Notes under the pieces: model-generated | What the model was told of the DNA's origin: nothing | The model's input: the letters and a program-made list of their open reading frames with translations, nothing else | Databases searched by the model: none | Program-made: the position numbers and the translations under genes | In this document: one piece after another, positions 52,269 to 61,271 of the stretch | Layout of the letters: every line of letters starts with the position of its first letter | Numbering within the stretch: position 1 is the stretch's first letter | Origin: Streptomyces sp. TLI_146 | Lineage (GTDB): Bacteria; Actinomycetota; Actinomycetes; Streptomycetales; Streptomycetaceae | Assembly (NCBI RefSeq): GCF_002846415.1 | Contig: NZ_PJMX01000001.1 | Span: forward strand, 4,588,001 to 4,652,000 | Reading direction: 5' to 3' | Length of the DNA stretch: 64,000 bases

Positions 52269-53597
52269 GTGGACTACCGGCGGCTGGCGGACGGGGTGGC
52301 GAAGGCGATATCCGACGGGCGGCTGCTCCCGGGCGACCGGCTGCCGCCCCAGCGGACGTTCGCGCGCCGCCACCGGGTGGCGGTCTCGACGGCGATCCGG
52401 GCGTACGGGGAGCTGGTGCGGCGGGGCCTGGTGGTGGGGGAGGTCGGGCGCGGCACGTTCGTGCGGGCGGCGCCGCCGCACCCCGGGTCGGTGCTCGCGG
52501 AGGACAGCGGCCGTACGCCGGTGAACCTGGAGCTCAACTACCCCGTGGCGGATGGCCAGTCGGAGCTGATGGCGCGCGGGCTGGCGGCCCTGACCCGTCC
52601 GGACGTCCTCCTGGAGGCGACCCGCCCGGCGGCGGCGGACGGCACGCCCGAGGCACGCGCGGCGGCGGCCCGGGTGCTGGCCCGCCCCGACTGGAGCCCG
52701 GACCCGGCCGGCGTGCTGTTCGCGGCCAACGGCCGCGCCGCGATCGCGGCGGCCCTGTCGGCGCTGGTACGGCCCGGGGGCCGGGTCGGGGTGGAGGAGC
52801 TGACGTATCCGCTGGTCAAGGCGGTGGCGGAGCGGCTGGGGATCGTGTTGGTGCCGATCGGGACGGACGGGTCGGGGATGCTGCCGTCGGCGCTGGAGGC
52901 GGCGCACCGGCGGGCGCCGCTGAGCGCGGTGTACGTCCAGCCGACGCTGCACAACCCGCTGTCGCTGACGATGCCGGACGCTCGGCGCGAGGAACTGACG
53001 CAGGTGTTGCGGCAGTTGGGGCTGCCCGCGGTGGAGGACACCACGTGGGCGTTCCTGGCAGGCGCGGACACGCCCGCGCCGCTGGCCGCGTACGCGCCGG
53101 AGCGGACGCTGCTCGTGGACAGCCTGTCGAAGCGGCTGGCGCCGGGCCTGACAGTGGGGTTCCTGAGCGTCCCCGAGGCGTACGGGGAGGAGGTCGCGCG
53201 GGCGCTGCGGTCCGGGGCGTGGACGGCGGGCGGGTTCAACCTGGCGGCGGCGGTCCGGTGGGTCGAGGACGGCACGGTACAGGCGGTGACGGAGGCGAAA
53301 CGGGCGGAGGCGGGGGCGCGGCAGGCGCTGGTGGCACGGCATTTGGGCGGTTTCACCGTCCGGGTCGCCCCGTGCTCGTACTACTGCTGGTGGGAGCTGC
53401 CGTCGCCGTGGCGCGCGGAGACGTTCGTGGCGGCGGCCGCGCGGGAGCTGGGGATCGCGGTGACGCCGGGGTCGGCGTTCGCGGTGGGCACGGCGTCGGC
53501 ACCGGACGCGGTCAGGGTGGGGCTGGCTTCGCCGCCCCGGGAGGTCCTGGACGGGGCCCTTCGCCGGCTGGCGGAGCTCGCCGTACGCGGCCGGTGA
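52269..53597 (+). CDS. MocR-type regulator (GntR HTH plus aminotransferase domain)
   Basis: 442 residues. N-terminal GntR winged helix (LADGVAKAISDGRLLPGDRL, then RRHRVAVSTAIRAYGELVRR) and a C-terminal fold-type I aminotransferase domain with the PLP lysine in VDSLSKRLAPGL and the HNPLSLTMP region. It probably binds PLP and senses an amine or vitamin B6 compound. GTG at 52269 has GGAGG with ideal spacing; the upstream ATG at 52251 lies inside the second operator repeat and is less likely. Divergent from the hydrolase. Confidence 0.9.
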   Translation: MDYRRLADGVAKAISDGRLLPGDRLPPQRTFARRHRVAVSTAIRAYGELVRRGLVVGEVGRGTFVRAAPPHPGSVLAEDSGRTPVNLELNYPVADGQSELMARGLAALTRPDVLLEATRPAAADGTPEARAAAARVLARPDWSPDPAGVLFAANGRAAIAAALSALVRPGGRVGVEELTYPLVKAVAERLGIVLVPIGTDGSGMLPSALEAAHRRAPLSAVYVQPTLHNPLSLTMPDARREELTQVLRQLGLPAVEDTTWAFLAGADTPAPLAAYAPERTLLVDSLSKRLAPGLTVGFLSVPEAYGEEVARALRSGAWTAGGFNLAAAVRWVEDGTVQAVTEAKRAEAGARQALVARHLGGFTVRVAPCSYYCWWELPSPWRAETFVAAAARELGIAVTPGSAFAVGTASAPDAVRVGLASPPREVLDGALRRLAELAVRGR

Positions 53598-53817
53598 GCC
53601 AGGCCGCCAGAGCCAGGGTGAGACCGGCGGCGACGGCGCCCCAGGCGGCGCCGCGCAGGGCCCCGGTGAGGGTGTCGTAGACAGCCGCGGCGGTGGCGGG
53701 GTCGGCGTGCGGCGGGAGGTCGGCGAGGGTCAGGACGCGGCCGAGGGCGACCAGGGCGCGCAGCCCGAACCCGCCCGCGGCGATGCCGAGGCCGGCGGCG
53801 GTGACGGAGGAGCGCAC
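53512..53817 (-). CDS. Small membrane protein overlapping the MocR 3' end
   Basis: 101 residues with two hydrophobic segments (AAGLGIAAGGFGLRALVALG and WGAVAAGLTLALAAWL) and a Pro-rich tail. It overlaps the MocR coding sequence by 86 bases on the opposite strand. No family recognised. The 220-base stretch past the MocR stop would otherwise be empty, which supports a gene. GTG start, weak ribosome site. Confidence 0.45.
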   Translation of the reverse strand: MRSSVTAAGLGIAAGGFGLRALVALGRVLTLADLPPHADPATAAAVYDTLTGALRGAAWGAVAAGLTLALAAWLTGRVRRAPPAGEGPRPGPPGAAKPAPP

Positions 53818-53893
53818 GGGTCCAGCCAACCCCGGGTTGCCGGGCGGAGCGCGCGGGTGTGGGCTGTATGGGGGAAGTGGAAGGAGTTGCGCC

Positions 53894-54309
53894 ATGTCCG
53901 CACACGCAGCGATGCCGGTGCAGTCGTCCCGGCCCGGACCCCTCTCCGGCCTGTCCGCCCGTCTCGGCCTGCCCGTGGCGCTGATCGCCCTGCCGGTGGT
54001 CATCGGCGTCTGCTACGGCTTCTGGGCCGCGTCCATCAACCGCCACGGCGGCGAGGTCACCGGCGCGAACATCGCGCTCGGCCTGGTGTCCGGTGCGGTG
54101 ATCGCCGCGCTCGGCCTGGGCCTGCTGATGATCCAGGGCCGCCTGCCCCGGGAGCTGCGGGCGGCGGCGTTCGGCACGCTGTTCGGGGCGGGGACGGGGT
54201 TTCTGTACGCGCAGTCGGGCGAGAGCGTGTTCGGGGCGTCGATGATGGGGGCGCTGCTGGGGGCGGGATGGCCGCGGCGGCGTTCTATGTGTTCTACACG
54301 CGGGAGTAG
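53894..54309 (+). pseudogene. Small membrane protein with one-base frameshift
   Basis: Starts MSAHAAMPVQSSRPGPLSGL with AAGGAG seven bases upstream, and has several hydrophobic segments. The frame runs well to SMMGALLGAG (near 54267) and then becomes Arg-rich. The +1 frame continues naturally as MAAAAFYVFYTRE and stops at 54309. One missing G in the GGG run at 54265-54267 explains this; repaired length would be 138 residues. It is either a real inactivation or an assembly error. Confidence 0.68.
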
Positions 54310-54330
54310 CGGCGAGCGGGGTTGCGTCGC

Positions 54331-54483
54331 CTTTCGTGTGCGGGCCGGTGGTGGGCTGGTCGCGCAGTTCCCCGCGCCCCTTAGATGCGCCCCTTCGGGG
54401 CGCCCCGGGGGATGCCGCGGAGCGGCACCTTTAGGGGCGCGGGGAACTGCGCGAGCAACCGGCCACCGGCCCGCGGACGGACA
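54331..54483. repeat. Dispersed palindromic repeat, copy 6
   Basis: Full element; inner loop carries two hairpins (GCGCCCCTTCGGGGCGC and a GCCGCGGAGCGGC-type). Right arm is of the GCGCGAGCAACCGG type. Between convergent gene ends, 21 and 5 bases from their stops. Confidence 0.88.
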
Positions 54484-54488
54484 CCGGG

Positions 54489-55316
54489 CTACAAGGGGCG
54501 CATCTCCGTCATCGGGGACTGCGGCGGGATCAGGCCCGGCAGCAGCCAGGGCTGGAAGAGGCTCAGTACCGCTAGTACCAGGAAGGCCGCCCCGACGACC
54601 TGCGAGAACACCGGGCCCAGCCGCCAGAGCTTCTCCACGAAGATCACCACGGCCACCGCGGCCATCGCCAGGACGTTCATGACGCCCAGCGGGACGAGCA
54701 CGACCATCAGCCCCCAGCAGCAGCCCACGCAGTACGCCCCATGGTGCGCCCCGACCCGCAGATCGCGGGCCCGGGGCCGGAAGCCCGCGTAACGCACGAG
54801 CTGGCCCATCGGGCTCCGGCAGTGCCGCAGGCAGAGGTCCTTCCACGGGCCGAACTGGTACAGCCCGGCGACCAGGAAGGCCCCGGCGCCGAGCCACCGC
54901 CCGGCGCCCGGGTGCTCGTCCACCAGGGCCCCGGTCCCGGCGAGAAGCCCGTAGGCGATCAGGCCGAAGGCCGTCCAGGCCAGCAGATATCCGGCGACGA
55001 ACTGGGCGGTACGCGCCACCCGCACGGCTCCCGTGGGCGACTGGCGCCCGATGGCACGCACCCAGGTGAGGGCCACCGGGGCCACCGACGGGAACATCAT
55101 GGCGATCATCATGACCAGCCACAGCAGCAGGAACAGCGGGACGCCCATGCCCATGGTTCCGGGCTCGACCCCCATGTCACGGGCCTGGTCGACCACCAGC
55201 GCCCAGGCGAGAAGGGCGATCGCCGCCATCACGGACCAGGCGACCGCGAGCTGCCCGGCCGACAGCAGATTCGCCGGACGCAAAGGGGGTGACAGGGCCT
55301 TCCGGTCGAGGCGCAC
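54489..55316 (-). CDS. DUF2182-family integral membrane protein
   Basis: 275 residues, about seven helices. Family features: MMIAMMFPSVAPVALTWVRA, GLYQFGPWKDLCLRHCRSPM and HGAYCVGCCWGLMVVLVPLG, with Met-, Cys- and His-rich helices suggesting metal binding. DUF2182 is often next to DUF1326, as here (divergent). The pair may handle a metal such as copper, though this is unproven. The GTG start has GGAGG unusually close, so the true start could lie further in. Confidence 0.83.
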   Translation of the reverse strand: MRLDRKALSPPLRPANLLSAGQLAVAWSVMAAIALLAWALVVDQARDMGVEPGTMGMGVPLFLLLWLVMMIAMMFPSVAPVALTWVRAIGRQSPTGAVRVARTAQFVAGYLLAWTAFGLIAYGLLAGTGALVDEHPGAGRWLGAGAFLVAGLYQFGPWKDLCLRHCRSPMGQLVRYAGFRPRARDLRVGAHHGAYCVGCCWGLMVVLVPLGVMNVLAMAAVAVVIFVEKLWRLGPVFSQVVGAAFLVLAVLSLFQPWLLPGLIPPQSPMTEMRPL

Positions 55317-55523
55317 ACCTCCAGCACAGCACGGCGGACCCGCGCGTGCGCGCGGAAGCGCGCGGGAACGCGTGTACGGGGAAAGCGCCTCCTCCGGACG
55401 CCCCCGCGGTGGGACAATCGAGGTGATACCCGTACGACCCGGGCGTGGGCCGGTGATGGCCCCCGGGGGCTCTGCCGTCCTCCCGAGACCGACGTCCCGG
55501 CACGGTCACGAGGAGGCAGGGAG

Positions 55524-56177
55524 ATGTCCGAGACGACGGCGACCGTTCCCCGGTGGCACGCTGCGGGCGACTGGTTCGACACCTGCAAGTGCGACGTGCC
55601 CTGCCCCTGCTCGTTCGCGCAGCTGCCCACCCACGGCGACTGCGACGGCATCCTGGCCTGGCACATCCGCGAGGGCCGTTACGGCGACGTGGGGCTGGAC
55701 GGCCTGAACGTCCTGATGCTGGCCTCGTTCGTCGGCAACATCTGGGCCGAGCACACGGACACGTACGCCGCGGTCTTCGTCGACGAGCGCGCCGACGAAC
55801 CCCAGCGCGAGGCGCTTCAGATGATCTTCGGTGGGCAGGCGGGCGGCTGGCCCGCCGAGATGGTGACCATGATGGCCGGCGAGATGCGCGGCATGGAGTT
55901 CGCGCCCATCGAGATCGAGGTCGCCGACGACCTCGCGAGCTGGCGGGCCGTGGTGCCGGGCCGGGTCGAGGCGAGCGCGGCGGCGCTCACGGGGCCCACG
56001 ACGCCGGAGGGCGCGCGCGTCCAGTCGACGAACCTGCCGGGTGCGGAGACCGGACCGGGCCAGGTCGCGACCTGGGGCCGCTCGACGGTGGACCGTGCCG
56101 ACGCCCACGGGTTCCTCTGGAGCCGCGAGGGCCGGTCCAGCAAGCACATCACCTTCGACTGGACGGGGCCCGACTAG
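55524..56177 (+). CDS. DUF1326-domain protein
   Basis: 217-residue soluble protein. Near the N-terminus is the conserved CKCDVPCPCSF cysteine cluster (about residues 21-31), a probable metal site; DCDGILAWHIREGRYGDVGL and the C-terminal SKHITFDWTG are further family marks. Divergent from the DUF2182 membrane protein, 207 bases away, so they may share control. GAGGCAGGGAG upstream of the ATG. Function unknown. Confidence 0.85.
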   Translation: MSETTATVPRWHAAGDWFDTCKCDVPCPCSFAQLPTHGDCDGILAWHIREGRYGDVGLDGLNVLMLASFVGNIWAEHTDTYAAVFVDERADEPQREALQMIFGGQAGGWPAEMVTMMAGEMRGMEFAPIEIEVADDLASWRAVVPGRVEASAAALTGPTTPEGARVQSTNLPGAETGPGQVATWGRSTVDRADAHGFLWSREGRSSKHITFDWTGPD

Positions 56178-56211
56178 CCGCGTCGTTTCGCTCGGGCGGA
56201 ATGCGTCGCTC

Positions 56212-56363
56212 TTCGTCTGCGGCCCGGTGGGGGCTGGTCGCGCAGTTCCCCGCGCCCCTAGAAATGCCGCTCCGCGGCATCCCCCGGGGCGTCCCGAAGG
56301 GGCGCGTCTCAGGGGCGCGGGGAACTGCGCGAGCAACCGGCCACTGGCCCGCAGACGGACACC
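56212..56363. repeat. Dispersed palindromic repeat, copy 7
   Basis: Both arms, inner hairpin TGCCGCTCCGCGGCA, right arm GCGCGAGCAACCGG type. Between convergent genes: one base from the zinc-finger gene stop and 34 bases from the DUF1326 stop. Confidence 0.88.
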
Positions 56364-56364
56364 G

Positions 56365-56586
56365 TCAGAACAACGGCAACTGCCCCGGGAACGGGGCAAG
56401 TTCGAAGCCGTCCAGGGTGCGTTGGGGCGCCGCCGCCGGGGCCCGCCGCTTCGAGCCCGGGCAGAGTGTCAGCTCCCCGCCGCCCGACGCGCGCGTACGC
56501 GGATCGTGGCGCACGTACTTGCCCGCCACCACGGCCACGGCACGGCCGCACGACGGACACGGACGACGGGGAGAGACACTCGGCAT
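56365..56586 (-). CDS. Small zinc-finger-like protein
   Basis: 73 residues. Begins MPSVSPRRPCPSCGRAVAVV: a CPxCG zinc-knuckle half, with a later C in LTLCPGSKRR that may complete the site. The C-terminus is Pro-rich (ELAPFPGQLPLF). Similar small proteins are conserved in Streptomyces without known function. An in-frame upstream start adds 14 residues but lacks a ribosome site. Confidence 0.65.
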   Translation of the reverse strand: MPSVSPRRPCPSCGRAVAVVAGKYVRHDPRTRASGGGELTLCPGSKRRAPAAAPQRTLDGFELAPFPGQLPLF

Positions 56587-56682
56587 GCGCTCATGCTGCC
56601 AGAGGGGTACGACACCCGGGTGCCCCACCGGCCCGCACGCCGAGTCGGAAGCGGGGCCGGGGATGAGCCCCGCCCGTATCCC

Positions 56683-57345
56683 CTACGCCGCCGGCTTGAA
56701 CGCCGTCGCCAGCCCGTTCCGCCACAGGCTGTTCACCCGCGACCGCTCCGTGCTGTTCGGGTACGCGTTGCGGCACGACGTGCCCGGGCCGCCGCCCGAC
56801 ATCAGCTCGCTGCACGGGCCCGAGTAGTGGTCCGGCAGACCCAGGACGTGGCCGGTCTCGTGGGCGACCACCCGGACCGAGTAGTACTGCTGGTTCTGCT
56901 GGTAGTCGAGGAAGATGTAGCCGCTGCCGTGCCCGTCCGTGGACGCGTACGAGCCGTTGGGGTCGTTGCCCTCGTAGTACGAGAAGTCCGCGCCGGAGGA
57001 GGACTCGGCGAGGCGGACGTTCTGCACCGAGGAGTTCCAGATCTGCGCGGACTGCGATATCTGGGAACGGAAGCTCGGCGCGTTGCGGGTGCTGTAGTAG
57101 ACGGTGACGGACGCCGCCAGCGGGTCGGCGGCCCGCTTCTTGGCCACCGACTTCATCACGGCGTCGTAGAACGCCTTGTTGTTGGCCGCTTCCTTGGCCG
57201 AGCCCGCGTACGCCGAGCCGTGCACGTAGGCGGACGTGGTGGACGTGGTGGGGGAAGGCGCCGCCGCCGTCGCGGGGATCGCGCCGAGGCCGGCGAGCGC
57301 CAGACCCAGCGCGGTGGACAGGACGACAGTCCTCTGGTGTCTCAT
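56683..57345 (-). CDS. snpA: Snapalysin (secreted small neutral metalloprotease, M7)
   Basis: 220 residues. Signal peptide ending ATAAA (about residue 28), a short pro-region, then the M7 catalytic domain with HETGHVLGLPDHY (H162, H166, D172 as zinc ligands, E163 catalytic) and the cysteine pair in SGPCSELMSGGGPGTSC. Snapalysins are extracellular milk-hydrolysing proteases unique to Streptomyces-like bacteria. Their genes are activated by a divergent LysR regulator, and such a gene is present here but frameshifted. Confidence 0.93.
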   Translation of the reverse strand: MRHQRTVVLSTALGLALAGLGAIPATAAAPSPTTSTTSAYVHGSAYAGSAKEAANNKAFYDAVMKSVAKKRAADPLAASVTVYYSTRNAPSFRSQISQSAQIWNSSVQNVRLAESSSGADFSYYEGNDPNGSYASTDGHGSGYIFLDYQQNQQYYSVRVVAHETGHVLGLPDHYSGPCSELMSGGGPGTSCRNAYPNSTERSRVNSLWRNGLATAFKPAA

Positions 57346-57446
57346 GGGGGGCTCCTGGTCGTTCTCGTGGGGGCGGCCCCGGTGGGTTGCCGGGGACCAG
57401 GGCGAGTGTCGGGGAGCCGGGTGCGCGCGGGGATGATGGCATTCGG

Positions 57447-57465
57447 CGATAACTCGGCGTTATCG
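57447..57465. promoter_or_regulatory. LysR-type operator between snapalysin and regulator genes
   Basis: CGATAAC-TCGGC-GTTATCG, perfect 7-bp arms containing T-N11-A (57450-57462). It lies in the 173-bp divergent gap, about 100 bases from snpA and 54 from the LysR start. Confidence 0.7.
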
Positions 57466-57518
57466 GCGGGGAATCGGCCGTCTAGTGCGGGACATGACAA
57501 TCCCTTTACCCTCGGGCC

Positions 57519-58480
57519 ATGGAGCTCGACGTGAGGCACCTCCGCGCCCTCTGCGCGATCGCCGACACCGGCAGTCTGCACAGGGCCGCGCGGCAGCTCG
57601 GAACCAGCCAGCCGGCCCTGACCACCCAGCTCCGGCGCATCGAGCACTCACTGGGCGGCCTGCTCTTCTCCCGCGAACGCACCGGCTGCCGCCCCACCCC
57701 CTCGGCCGGACCGTCCTCAGCCGCGCCCGCCCCCTGCTCGCCGGAATGGACGCGCTGGTCACCGAGGTGCGCGCGGCCGTCGACGGGGTGGACGGGCGGC
57801 CCCGGCTGCGCATCGGCTCGACCGCCAGCCGCGCCATCCCCGGCTGGCTGCGGCGGCTGCGCGAACGCCTGCCCGGCACCGAGACCCAGCTCCACGTCGA
57901 CGTCTCCGCGGGCGCCCTGCTCGGCCTGGTCGCGGCCGGCGAGCTCGACGTGGCCTTCGTCCACCAGGTGGAGGGCTGCCCGCTGCGGGTGCCGGAGGGG
58001 CTCGACGTACGCGTACTGGTCGAGCGCGAGCCCCAGTTCATCTCACTGGCCGCCGACCACCCGGCCGCCGAGGAGGAGGTCGTGGACCTCGCCGATCTGG
58101 CGGGCGACCGGTGGATGGTCGACCCCAGCGTGGACGGCGAGTGGGACGGACTGCGGCGCGTGTTCGCCGCCGCCGGGCTCAACCCCCGCGTGCTGCACGG
58201 CGATTACCTCACCGCCGCCTCCCTGGTCGCCACCGGCGAGGTCGTCACCCCCTGCCAGCCGACCTCCCGCCCGCGCCCTGACATGGCGATCCGGCCGCTG
58301 CGCGGCGACCCCCTGGCCGTACGGCTGCTGCTCGCCGCGCGGGCGGGGGCGTACGAGGAGGCGCTGTACGGGACGGTCCACTCGGCGCTCGACGCGGCGT
58401 ACTGGGAGGCGGCCCGGATGTCCGCGCCCTACCGCGCCTGGCTGGCGGGCCCCCGGACCCTGCGCCCCGTACCGGGCTGA
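57519..58480 (+). pseudogene. LysR regulator of snapalysin, frameshifted
   Basis: SnpR-like regulator. HTH MELDVRHLRALCAIADTGSL / HRAARQLGTSQPALTTQLRR is intact. Around the C5 run at 57697-57701 the frame breaks after ERTGCRPTP. The +1 frame continues LGRTVLSRARPLLAGMDALV through a complete effector domain to 58480. One extra C restores a normal 320-residue protein. If real, snapalysin would lose its activator; if an assembly error, the gene is intact. ATG preceded by CTCGGGCC with no strong ribosome site. Confidence 0.8.
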
Positions 58481-58625
58481 GCCCCCGGCCCGCGGGCGGT
58501 TCGTCGGCGGGGTGGCCGGATCCGGTTGTCGCGGCCATTACGATGCACGCGATCTCCAACACCCGCTCGCGGGAACGGAGTTCCGACATACCGCCATATG
58601 TCGCGTCGCGCAGCAAAGGACGGCC

Positions 58626-60107
58626 ATGAACAGCAGAAGCCGCACCGACAGAGGGCTCCGCTCCAACGCCCTCGGCACGTTCGACACCGTCGTGATGGCC
58701 GTCGCGGGCAGCGCGCCCGCGTACTCCCTGGCCGCCACCACCGCCGTACTGACCGGGGCCGTCGGCCTCGCCGGGCCCGCCGCGCTGCTCTACTGCGCGA
58801 TACCCATGCTCGGCATCGTGCTCGCCTTCGGACGCCTCGGGCGCATCGACGTCAACGCGGGCGCCGCCTACTCCTGGGTCGCCCGGACCCTGCACCCGTT
58901 CCTCGGCTTCATGAGCGGCTGGGCGCTGGTCGTGGCCGCCACCATCTTCATGGTGGCCGGATCGCTGCCCGCCGGGCAGATGACCCTGGCCCTCGTCGAC
59001 CCCGAGCTCGCCCGCCACACCGCGCTCGCCACCGCCACCGGCGCCTGCTGGTTCCTGCTGATGCTCGCCGTGGTGCTCGGCGGCGCCCGGCTCTCCGCCC
59101 GCGCCCAGGTGCTCGTCTCCGGCGTGGAGCTCGCGATCCTCGTGGTCTTCGCCGTCGGCGCGCTCCTGCACCACGGCGGCGCCGCCCCCTTCGACTGGTC
59201 CTGGCTGGGTTTCGGCCACTTCGACGGTCTGCGCGGCTTCGCCTCCGGCACCCTGATCGCCGCGTTCTACTACTGGGGCTGGGACGTCACCAGCAACCTC
59301 AGCGAGGAGACCCGCGACAGCCGCCGCACCGCCGGGCTCGCCGCCCTCGTCGGCCTCGCCGTCGTCTTCCTGCTCTTCGTCGGCTTCACCGTCGCCGTCA
59401 ACATGACGCTGACGCCGGGCGCGATCGAGCAGCACGAGTCCAATGTGCTGGCCGTGCTCGGCGAGACCATCTGGCCCGGCGTCGGCGGCAAGCTCATGGT
59501 GCTCGCCGTGGTCCTGTCCACCATCGCCACCCTGGAGACCACCCTGCTCCAGGTCACCCGCTCGCTGTTCGCGATGGGCCGCGACCGTACGCTCCCGGCC
59601 GTGCTCGGCACCGTGCACCGCCGCTGGAACACGCCCTGGGTCGCCGTCGTGGCGGTCGGCGCGGTCGCCCTCGGCCTGTTCGTCGCCTCCAACGCGCTGG
59701 GCTCGGTCGAGGACATCATGGCCGACGCGCTGGCCGCGATCGGCCTCCAGACCACGTTCTACTACGGCCTGGCGGGGCTGGCCGCGGTCGTCGCGTACCG
59801 CAGCACGCTCACCGAGTCGGTGGGCTCCTTCGTCTTCGGCGGGCTGTGGCCCGCGCTCGGCGCGCTCTTCATGTTCTGCGTCTTCGTCGCCTCGCTCACC
59901 CAGCTCAGCGGCGCCGCGATCGCCATCGGCCTCGGCGGCCTGGCCGCCGGGCTGGTCCCGATGCTCTGGTACTGGCGGCGGGGCAGCGCCTACTACCGGC
60001 CGGCGGCCCTCGACGCGGGCCGGGCCATCGCCGTGGACGAGGTGTACGCCTGCTCCGGCCCGGGCCGCCCCGAGTACGCGGGCGCGGCCCTCCCGACGGA
60101 CTTCTGA
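58626..60107 (+). CDS. APC-family amino acid/polyamine permease
   Basis: 493 residues, about 12 helices. N-terminal GTFDTVVMAVAGSAPAYSLA includes the substrate-loop GSAP motif; GRLGRIDVNAGAAYSWVART follows. Resembles the amino acid-polyamine-organocation group. The C-terminus is a ~30-residue acidic tail. ATG at 58626 has AAAGGAC upstream. It is followed 56 bases later by an unrelated hypothetical gene in the same direction, possibly one transcript. Substrate unknown. Confidence 0.88.
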   Translation: MNSRSRTDRGLRSNALGTFDTVVMAVAGSAPAYSLAATTAVLTGAVGLAGPAALLYCAIPMLGIVLAFGRLGRIDVNAGAAYSWVARTLHPFLGFMSGWALVVAATIFMVAGSLPAGQMTLALVDPELARHTALATATGACWFLLMLAVVLGGARLSARAQVLVSGVELAILVVFAVGALLHHGGAAPFDWSWLGFGHFDGLRGFASGTLIAAFYYWGWDVTSNLSEETRDSRRTAGLAALVGLAVVFLLFVGFTVAVNMTLTPGAIEQHESNVLAVLGETIWPGVGGKLMVLAVVLSTIATLETTLLQVTRSLFAMGRDRTLPAVLGTVHRRWNTPWVAVVAVGAVALGLFVASNALGSVEDIMADALAAIGLQTTFYYGLAGLAAVVAYRSTLTESVGSFVFGGLWPALGALFMFCVFVASLTQLSGAAIAIGLGGLAAGLVPMLWYWRRGSAYYRPAALDAGRAIAVDEVYACSGPGRPEYAGAALPTDF

Positions 60108-60163
60108 CCCCGACTCACCGCCCCCTCGACCCACGTCGACCCATCGACCAGAGAGGAGTGCTG

Positions 60164-61123
60164 ATGGCCGCTGTCCGCCGCCGCTCCCCGGCCGTCCGCT
60201 TCGACCCGGACCTCGGCGACCGCCCGCTCGCCACCGCCCGGCACGACATCGTGATCGGGCGCTGGCAGGGCGTACGGGATCTGCTGCGGGCGACCGGCGA
60301 CAACTGGCCACTGCGCACCCACCGGATCCGGCTGCTCGCGCCCGCCGTCGCGGGCTCCACCGTCGTGGAGGCGTGGAGGGCCGCCGAACCCGACAGCGCG
60401 GACGCGGCCGTGCTGAGGGCCGCCACCGAAGTGGTCCGGGTCTTCAACCGGGCCATCGCCGCAGGTCGCGGCGGTGTGCCCGACCGGGACCGGCTCGATG
60501 TCGCGGTGATGGCCTGCCTGGGCGCGGCCGACGCCCATCCCGCCGACCCGATGCCGTGGGCGTCGCTGCTCACGGTGGCGCGGCTGTACGAGGGCGGGGT
60601 GGGGCGGCGCGATCTGCGCGGCTGGTGGGACGAGTTGCGCCGCCGCGACCCGTACCACGTGGAGGGCCATGTGCAGATGCTGCGCTACTTCTCGGCCCGC
60701 TGGCACGGGACGCACGGCACGATGTACGACTTCGCCCGGGACGCGGCGGGCGCGGCGCCCGAGGGCTCACCGCTGCCGGTCCTGGTGCAGATCGCCCGGG
60801 TGGAGGAGTACCGGTACGCCGCCGAGGGCGCCAAGGGGCAGCCGGTGCGGGGGTTCGGGCAGCACTGGAGCGGGGAGCTGGCGGTGACCGAGCTGCGCCG
60901 CACCTACGACCGCTGGCTGGGCGGCCGTCCGCCCGGTCCGGTGCCGCTCGCGGAGGCGTCCGAGCTCAACTATCTGGCGCACGCCGCGTGTTGCGCGGGG
61001 CTGAGCCTGGAGGCGCGTGCGCTGGTGGGGCTGCTGGGGGAGCGGGCGGCGCGGGTGCCGTGGGTGTACACGGGCGATCCGGAGCGGCAGATCGCGCGCT
61101 GGCGGGTGCCGCCGGGGGCGTAA
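60164..61123 (+). CDS. Hypothetical protein (helical, Trp-rich)
   Basis: 319-residue soluble protein of predicted helical repeats (LLTVARLYEGG, GWWDELRRRDPYHVEGHVQM, AARVPWVYTGDPERQIARW) that suggests a TPR-like fold. I do not recognise a family with known function. Good ribosome site (GAGAGGAG, nine bases before ATG). Downstream of the APC permease on the same strand, perhaps co-transcribed. Confidence 0.75.
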   Translation: MAAVRRRSPAVRFDPDLGDRPLATARHDIVIGRWQGVRDLLRATGDNWPLRTHRIRLLAPAVAGSTVVEAWRAAEPDSADAAVLRAATEVVRVFNRAIAAGRGGVPDRDRLDVAVMACLGAADAHPADPMPWASLLTVARLYEGGVGRRDLRGWWDELRRRDPYHVEGHVQMLRYFSARWHGTHGTMYDFARDAAGAAPEGSPLPVLVQIARVEEYRYAAEGAKGQPVRGFGQHWSGELAVTELRRTYDRWLGGRPPGPVPLAEASELNYLAHAACCAGLSLEARALVGLLGERAARVPWVYTGDPERQIARWRVPPGA

Positions 61124-61271
61124 CCGGTACGGCGTCGTCCGCCCCCTGCCGAGGTTGACCGGATCGGATCGCTAACCTTACGTGTCCACGCTCGTGGGCT
61201 CGCTCACGCGGCGTGGATACGTAACGCCATATACCGCATATCGCACCCAACTCATGCGAAAGGCCTCGCCC

